A stretch of 5,589 nt of DNA from positions 1 through 5,589 of the forward strand of contig JAJDDH010000147.1 in NCBI GenBank assembly GCA_029260415.1, read 5' to 3'. The DNA comes from Phycisphaerales bacterium. Lineage in GTDB: Bacteria > Planctomycetota > Phycisphaerae > Phycisphaerales > UBA1924. Position numbers and translations under genes: made by a program. Under the pieces are notes generated by a model, which was not told the origin of the DNA, did no database searches, and worked only from the letters and a program-made list of their open reading frames with translations. This document shows positions 1 to 5,589 of the stretch, one piece after another (positions within the stretch are counted from its first letter, which is position 1; each line of letters begins with the position of its first letter).

Positions 1-813
1 GAGGAGGCGCAGCGCCGCTCGAGCGAGAGGATCTGCGCCGCGGCCCACCGCCTCGGGCTTCAGCGCCTGGCCCGTGGGTACAGCCCGCCCGACTCGCCGC
101 CCGACGGCGTGACCAAGCCCGGCGCCTACAAGCCCCGCACGCACGAGCTGGGGGACCAGCTGTCGCTGCTCGAGGAGGGGCTCCGCCTGAACCCGGGGTA
201 CCTCGAGGGGTGGGACGTGCTCATCGAGCTGGCGGTGCGTCAGGAGCTGGACGTCAAGCAGATGGACGCGTGGGCGCGGGTGCTCGACCGCCTGTGCGGC
301 AAGGATTACCCGGCGTTTGTCGTCGGGGTGCTCTCGCCCATGTTCCGAACCGTGCCCGACACGGGCGAGCAGTCACGCCTGTGGGGTTGGCTGTTCGACC
401 GCCTGCGCCGCAGCCCGGACCTGGCGGCGCGGGTGCTGATGAATCAGGGCGATCTGATGCGTCAGACGGGCGACCTGGGCGCCGCCTGGGGCGCGTACAT
501 GGAGGTCGTGAACCGGTTCGCGAACGAGGGAACGTCGATCGTCGAGGCGCTCCAGTCCGCCGAGCGGATGGTCCGCGACGAGAAGGGCGCCGACCGGGAC
601 ACGATCAAGCGGGACATCATCCCGATGTATGAGCGGGCGTGGCGGGCGATCGACCGCCCGAAGCAGATGGAGGGGAGCTTCCGTACCTATAGCAGCTGGT
701 ACCGGGTGGGCAGCCGCCTGCTGGAGCTGTGGGAGGAGATCGGCGAGGACTCGCGGGCCAAGGGCATCCGCTCTTCGCTCAACAGCAGCAAGGACAACCC
801 GTTCGACGACTGA
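1..813 (+). CDS. C-terminal part of a TPR-like helical protein of unknown function (5' end outside window)
   Basis: I do not recognise a named family. The frame is open from the first base and runs 270 codons to the TGA at 811-813. A GTG at 109 could serve as a start, but the 36 codons before it use G/C-ending codons like the rest, so I treat the gene as truncated by the window edge. The visible part is almost all helical and soluble, with no signal peptide or membrane segment. Two stretches look like TPR or related helical hairpins: about residues 50-100, with LEEGLRLNPGYLEGWDVL, and about 145-175, with LMNQGDLMRQTGDLGAAWGAY. The C-terminus (205-258) has aromatic-rich helices (MYERAWRAI, WYRVGSRLLELWEEIG) and ends in a polar, acidic tail (DNPFDD). 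TPR-like repeats usually mediate protein-protein contacts, so a scaffold or adaptor role is possible, but no function can be assigned. It converges on hppA and is separated from it by a strong terminator. Confidence 0.75.
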   Translation, partial: EEAQRRSSERICAAAHRLGLQRLARGYSPPDSPPDGVTKPGAYKPRTHELGDQLSLLEEGLRLNPGYLEGWDVLIELAVRQELDVKQMDAWARVLDRLCGKDYPAFVVGVLSPMFRTVPDTGEQSRLWGWLFDRLRRSPDLAARVLMNQGDLMRQTGDLGAAWGAYMEVVNRFANEGTSIVEALQSAERMVRDEKGADRDTIKRDIIPMYERAWRAIDRPKQMEGSFRTYSSWYRVGSRLLELWEEIGEDSRAKGIRSSLNSSKDNPFDD

Positions 814-835
814 GTTGATCGGTCAGCGCAGAGAA

Positions 836-863
836 AGGGCCCGGGCAGCGTTGCCCGGGCCCT
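836..863. terminator. Bidirectional intrinsic terminator between convergent genes
   Basis: There is a perfect 12-bp stem (836-847 with 852-863) closed by the 4-nt loop GCGT at 848-851. The stem is almost entirely G/C. On the + strand it is followed by TTTG after a G (TGTTTGATT). On the - strand it runs into TTTCTC. It lies 22 bp after the stop of the TPR-like gene and 25 bp past the stop of hppA, the right place to end both transcripts. Confidence 0.85.
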
Positions 864-888
864 GTTTGATTGCAGGCTGAGCCTCGGA

Positions 889-3624
<2,736 letters not shown>

Positions 3625-3633
3625 CAGCGTCAT

Positions 3634-3637
3634 CTCC
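3634..3637 (-). promoter_or_regulatory. Shine-Dalgarno of hppA (decides the start)
   Basis: The - strand reads TGCGGAG followed by ATGACGCTGATG. The GGAG core touches the first ATG (3633), which is too close for a normal ribosome site, but sits 9 nt before the second ATG (3624). The second ATG is therefore preferred, and it gives an N-terminus that leads straight into the first membrane helix. Confidence 0.5.
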
Positions 3638-3654
3638 GCAGATGCTACGAACAA

Positions 3655-3817
3655 AGTTTGAACACAACGTGTGGCGTGCGTGATCGTGAGTGATCAGGCC
3701 CGTCGCCGACACCCCCCGAAGAGAGCCGGGCCGCAAGCATAGGCCCTTGCATACCTGCATCGCCGCCCCGACGAGGGGCAGGGGACCTGGGGTATCGGCA
3801 GTTTGCCGCGTTGGCGC
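3655..3817. other. hppA upstream/leader region without a gene
   Basis: This stretch lies between the rpsU terminator and the start of hppA. I see no coding region and no convincing -35/-10 pair on the - strand, although hppA probably needs its own promoter here. Small structures present are GTGATC repeated at 3680-3685 and 3690-3695, the dyad ACAC-N3-GTGT at 3662-3672, and a 5-bp hairpin GCCCC-N5-GGGGC at 3765-3779. Confidence 0.4.
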
Positions 3818-3845
3818 AAAGAAACCGCCCGCTCAGGGCGGGCGG
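3818..3845 (-). terminator. Intrinsic terminator of rpsU
   Basis: A perfect 8-bp G/C stem pairs 3838-3845 with 3825-3832 around a 5-nt loop (3833-3837). On the - strand it is followed immediately by TTTCTTT (3824 down to 3818), a good U-tract. It begins 49 bp past the rpsU stop codon. It should isolate rpsU from hppA, which lies downstream on the same strand. Confidence 0.85.
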
Positions 3846-3894
3846 CGACGGGTCTGAACTGGGTCCGGATCGGGTCCGGGCGGGGCCGGGGCGT

Positions 3895-4086
3895 CTAGGC
3901 GCGGTCTTCGCGGGCGACGCGGGCGACCGACTTGCGGGCCGCACGGCGCTTGCGCTCGGAGGGCTTCTCGAAGAACTCCTTGCGCTTGATGTCCTTGGTG
4001 AGCCCCTCTTTTTCGCAGAGCTTCTTGAAGCGTCGCATCATCTGCTCGACGCCCTCGCCTCCGCGTGCCTTGATCCGAATCGCCAT
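3895..4086 (-). CDS. rpsU: 30S ribosomal protein bS21
   Basis: This is a 63-residue, very basic protein with the features of bS21. It starts MAIRIKARGGEGVEQMMRRFKKLCEKEG and continues with KRKEFFEKPSERKRRAARKS, an Arg/Lys-rich helix. The family binds the 30S platform near the 3' end of 16S rRNA, beside the anti-Shine-Dalgarno, and influences initiation. Length and charge pattern are normal for the family, and the C-terminus ends in a short extra VARVAREDRA. The ATG at 4086 is fixed by an AAGGAG 5 nt upstream. A longer reading from TTG 4173 would run through the promoter and adds a Pro/Gly-rich stretch unlike S21. The gene is apparently monocistronic, with its own promoter and terminator, and is divergent from the NYN nuclease gene. 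Confidence 0.97.
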   Translation of the reverse strand: MAIRIKARGGEGVEQMMRRFKKLCEKEGLTKDIKRKEFFEKPSERKRRAARKSVARVAREDRA

Positions 4087-4091
4087 CGTCG

Positions 4092-4097
4092 CTCCTT
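4092..4097 (-). promoter_or_regulatory. Strong Shine-Dalgarno of rpsU
   Basis: AAGGAG on the - strand ends 5 nt before ATG 4086. It is the best ribosome-binding site in the window. The NYN and lipoprotein genes have no recognisable one. Confidence 0.85.
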
Positions 4098-4144
4098 GTC
4101 CGCTCTGGGCGGGGTCTGTCCCGGGGGCCTCCCGCGGGGCCTCA

Positions 4145-4173
4145 AGTAAAGGGCGGGTTCCGCCCGGGATCAA
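4145..4173 (-). promoter_or_regulatory. Sigma70-like promoter of rpsU
   Basis: On the - strand TTGATC (4173-4168) and TTTACT (4150-4145) are separated by exactly 17 bp. Each hexamer matches its consensus at 4 of 6 positions, in an otherwise very GC-rich region. Transcription would begin near 4138 and give a leader of about 50 nt before the rpsU ATG. The -35 box lies inside a dyad described separately. Confidence 0.55.
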
Positions 4174-4183
4174 GACCGGGCGG
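4160..4183. promoter_or_regulatory. Perfect inverted repeat centred on the rpsU -35 box (possible operator)
   Basis: CCGCCCGG (4160-4167) and CCGGGCGG (4176-4183) are exact reverse complements separated by 8 nt (GATCAAGA), which contain the TTGATC -35 box. The arm at 4160-4165 can instead pair with GGGCGG at 4151-4156 around a 3-nt loop. The geometry fits a dimeric regulator covering the -35 region, shared by rpsU and the divergent NYN gene. GC-rich dyads also arise by chance in such genomes, so an operator role is inference. Confidence 0.35.
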
Positions 4184-4221
4184 TTCTAACACCACGGGGG
4201 CGCCCCCTACCCTCGTTCCGG

Positions 4222-5109
4222 ATGCTCCTGATCGACGCCTACAACGTGCTCCACGCCCAGTGGGCCCTGCCCAGCGCCGAGCGCGGCATGGACGTGCCCG
4301 GGTTGGTCCGCCTGGTCGGGCGGAGCCGGTACGCGGAGCGGCGGATCCGGGTGGTCTGCGACGGGCGCCCAGGCCCGCAATGGCCCCAATCGGGCCTGCT
4401 CGAGACGCACTCGGGCCTGGTCTGGACTCGCCTTGGAGGGGCTGAGGTGGTGTTCTCCGGGGCGGACCGGGAGGCGGACGACGTTATCGAGGACGTGCTC
4501 GAGCGCGCATCGGGGCTGCGGGTGCTGCTGGTCAGCTCGGACCGGCGCCTGATCCGGGCGGCGGGACAGGCCGGGGCGGACCAGGTCGGCAACGGGACCT
4601 TCCTCAAGCAGCTCTCTGCGGACATCCGGGCCAAGCCCGGGGCTGACCGCCCGGCGTTTGTCAGCGAGGTCCCGCTGGACGCGTACTCCGTGGCCCACTG
4701 GATGCGTGAGTTTGGGTACGAGCCGGGCGCCACGCTCGAACGTCCGCCGTCGCCCGAGGCGCCCCGACCGCCCAAGGCGGCGCAGAAAAAGGCGGCGACG
4801 AAGAAAGCCGCGACCCGGAAACCGGCGCCCGAAGCGTTCGGGGACTCGCTCTCGATCCCAACGCCCGGGGCGGACCCCGTCCGGAGCGTGCCCGAGGCGC
4901 CCGGAGATCGTGTGGATCCGTCGCTGCCGGGCAACCCGGAGCACGAGCCGCTGGACCCGTTGCTGGGTGAGGCGTTCGAAGAGTGGCGCGGACGACTGAG
5001 CCTGGACGATCTGGATATGAGCCGATGGATCGACGACGTGCAGGACATCAAGCGACCGGGTTCAGGCGGGCGGGGCCCCCCGCGCGGTGGCTCCTCGCGC
5101 CGGCGCTAG
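4222..5109 (+). CDS. NYN-domain (YacP/Rae1-like) ribonuclease with a disordered Lys/Pro-rich C-terminal extension
   Basis: The first ~145 of 295 residues form a NYN/PIN-like domain. It starts MLLIDAYNVLHA (D5, N8), then VVCDGRPGP (D47), VVFSGADREADDVIEDVL (D82, D86, D87) and VLLVSSDRRLIRAA (D107), followed by GTFLKQLSADI. These Asp/Asn residues match the metal-binding acidic cluster of the YacP branch. In Bacillus subtilis that branch includes Rae1, which cleaves mRNA at the ribosomal A site. Residues 150-168 may be a conserved helix. Residues 172-245 are Pro/Ala-rich with a basic block KAAQKKAATKKAATRK at 185-200 and look disordered. An acidic amphipathic stretch (EEWRGRLSLDDLDMSRWIDDV, 253-273) and an Arg/Gly tail follow. 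The start ATG 4222 has no Shine-Dalgarno, but it places the first strand at residue 2 as usual. The gene is divergent from rpsU, and its 3' end overlaps the lipoprotein gene. RNA cleavage is inferred from the family, and the target is unknown. Confidence 0.85.
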   Translation: MLLIDAYNVLHAQWALPSAERGMDVPGLVRLVGRSRYAERRIRVVCDGRPGPQWPQSGLLETHSGLVWTRLGGAEVVFSGADREADDVIEDVLERASGLRVLLVSSDRRLIRAAGQAGADQVGNGTFLKQLSADIRAKPGADRPAFVSEVPLDAYSVAHWMREFGYEPGATLERPPSPEAPRPPKAAQKKAATKKAATRKPAPEAFGDSLSIPTPGADPVRSVPEAPGDRVDPSLPGNPEHEPLDPLLGEAFEEWRGRLSLDDLDMSRWIDDVQDIKRPGSGGRGPPRGGSSRRR

Positions 5110-5495
5110 CGGCGCTGCTCGTTCTGCCCGGGTGCCTCAAGACCATGCAGAAATCGGTCCAGCCGGTCGAGGAGCCTGTGGGCGAGTCACGCCTGACCAG
5201 CTCGTACTACGTCGGGCGCCTGACGGTCGAGCTGCCCCCCGAGGCGCGGGTCGAGTCTGTCGTCGCGGCGTCGCGCTCGGCGCTGCAGCGCCGGGGGTAC
5301 ACGATCCGGCGCTCCGAGGCGACGGGCGACAGCGGGTGTGTCATCGCGGGCGCGCCCAACGACGAGCGATCGGTGAGGGTCGATGCCCGGTTGATCGCTG
5401 ACTCCACGCGCCTGCGGGTGCGGTTCGAGCCGTGGGGAGACCACGCGGCCTCGACGGCGATCGTCGAGGACGTGCTCTCGAGCCTGGGGTACTGA
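5025..5495 (+). CDS. Small lipoprotein resembling DUF3568
   Basis: This is a 156-residue product from ATG 5025. A long basic n-region (1-22, many Arg) leads to the hydrophobic core LLAPALAALLVLPGC, with Cys37 as the likely lipidated residue. Pro at -2 makes the lipobox slightly unusual. After a short linker, residues 61-155 look like DUF3568: YYVGRLTVELP, then a helix VESVVAASRSALQRRGYTI, strand pairs around CVIAG and SVRVDARLI, and the closing RVRFEPWGDHAASTAIVEDVLSSL. This resembles the family's VR-x(4)-GD-x(2)-S ending. DUF3568 proteins are small lipoproteins of unknown function, probably facing the periplasm. No ATG, GTG or TTG lies in frame between 5025 and Cys37, so the lipoprotein reading forces an 85-bp overlap with the NYN gene. 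GTG 4983 is a longer option. ATG 5145 would avoid the overlap but lose the signal peptide. Co-transcription with the NYN gene is likely. Confidence 0.7.
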   Translation: MDRRRAGHQATGFRRAGPPARWLLAPALAALLVLPGCLKTMQKSVQPVEEPVGESRLTSSYYVGRLTVELPPEARVESVVAASRSALQRRGYTIRRSEATGDSGCVIAGAPNDERSVRVDARLIADSTRLRVRFEPWGDHAASTAIVEDVLSSLGY

Positions 5496-5506
5496 GGGCG
5501 CCTCAG
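5492..5506. repeat. Short hairpin spanning both convergent stop codons
   Basis: CTGAGG (5492-5497) and CCTCAG (5501-5506) are exact reverse complements around a 3-nt GCG loop. They contain the TGA of the lipoprotein gene and the reverse-strand TGA of the citrate synthase gene. With 6 bp and no T-tract on either side, it is at most a weak terminator. Confidence 0.3.
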
Positions 5507-5589
5507 CGCTGATCGATGGGGACGTAGGGCGCGTCGTGCGGGCCCACGTAGTGCACGGTCGGGCGGAAGAGGCGGTTGTCGCCCAGCTG
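5503..5589 (-). CDS. gltA: Citrate synthase, C-terminal end only (gene continues beyond window)
   Basis: The last 28 codons before TGA (complement of 5503-5505) contain GDNRLFRPTVHYVGPHDAPY and end VPIDQR. This resembles the conserved C-terminal strand of citrate synthase, usually of the form DNRLxRPxxxYVGP...YVPIxxR. The enzyme condenses oxaloacetate and acetyl-CoA to citrate at the entry to the TCA cycle. The catalytic domain lies outside the window, so integrity and subtype cannot be judged. The gene converges on the lipoprotein gene with 7 bp between stop codons, so its terminator, if any, must lie within the neighbouring coding sequence. The name gltA is by family; another citrate synthase symbol is equally possible. 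Confidence 0.85.
   Translation of the reverse strand, partial: QLGDNRLFRPTVHYVGPHDAPYVPIDQR

Noticed and set aside
210..632. A 140-codon frame inside the TPR-like gene
   Set aside because: It is a Gly/Arg/Ala-rich shadow in a shifted frame. The in-frame product has a plausible helical protein composition.
3741..3760. TATGCT as a -10 box for hppA
   Set aside because: No acceptable -35 hexamer lies at 16-18 bp; the region there reads GGCGAT. I did not list it as a promoter.
4124..4143. Direct repeat GGGGCCTC at 4124-4131 and 4136-4143 in the rpsU leader
   Set aside because: It is short and made of G/C runs common in this DNA, with no further copies and no sign of a CRISPR or iteron array.
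4087..4173. N-terminal extension of bS21 from TTG 4173
   Set aside because: It would overlap the promoter, ignore the strong AAGGAG site before ATG 4086, and add a Pro/Gly-rich stretch absent from the family.
4207..4944. A 245-codon open frame on the - strand, antisense to the NYN gene
   Set aside because: The product is Arg/Pro-rich low-complexity sequence without a recognisable fold. It is the antisense of a gene with a clear NYN domain.
4658..4999. Arg-rich frame inside the NYN gene (+ strand, other frame)
   Set aside because: It reads the Lys/Pro-rich tail of the NYN gene out of frame and gives only Arg/Pro repeats. There is no start signal or homology-like motif.

Overview
This is a GC-rich bacterial window with strong G/C bias at third codon positions. 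It carries five complete or partial housekeeping-type genes plus one truncated gene of unknown function. The gene style suggests a member of the Planctomycetota, possibly Phycisphaerae-like: a very large K+-dependent-type membrane pyrophosphatase with inserted loops, a 63-residue bS21, and a NYN-domain protein with a long Pro/Ala/Lys tail. That assignment is inference from overall resemblance, not from a phylogenetic marker.

Layout from left to right. Positions 1-813 (+) hold the C-terminal part of a helical, TPR-like protein whose frame is already open at the window edge. A perfect bidirectional terminator (836-863) separates it from the convergent hppA gene (889-3624, -), a membrane-bound pyrophosphatase of about 911 residues. 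Its catalytic motifs are all intact, but three loops are enlarged. Upstream of hppA is a leader of about 190 bp, then a terminator (3818-3845, -) that closes the monocistronic rpsU gene (3895-4086, -). rpsU has a clear Shine-Dalgarno and a good sigma70-like promoter (4145-4173), whose -35 box sits in the centre of a perfect dyad. Divergent from rpsU is a NYN (YacP/Rae1-like) RNase gene (4222-5109, +). A small lipoprotein gene resembling DUF3568 follows it and overlaps its 3' end by 85 bp. The last 28 codons of a citrate synthase gene (5503-5589, -) converge on the lipoprotein gene, with only 7 bp between the two stop codons.

The genes do not form one pathway. The pyrophosphatase couples PPi hydrolysis to cation pumping, citrate synthase belongs to central carbon metabolism, and bS21 and a possible ribosome-linked NYN nuclease share a divergent regulatory region. 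I see no mobile element, CRISPR array, tRNA, rRNA or phage gene, and no intergenic stretch longer than about 300 bp. The most notable points are the extra loops of the pyrophosphatase, the dyad-embedded rpsU promoter, and the obligatory overlap between the NYN and lipoprotein genes. I did not find a clearly new multi-gene system.
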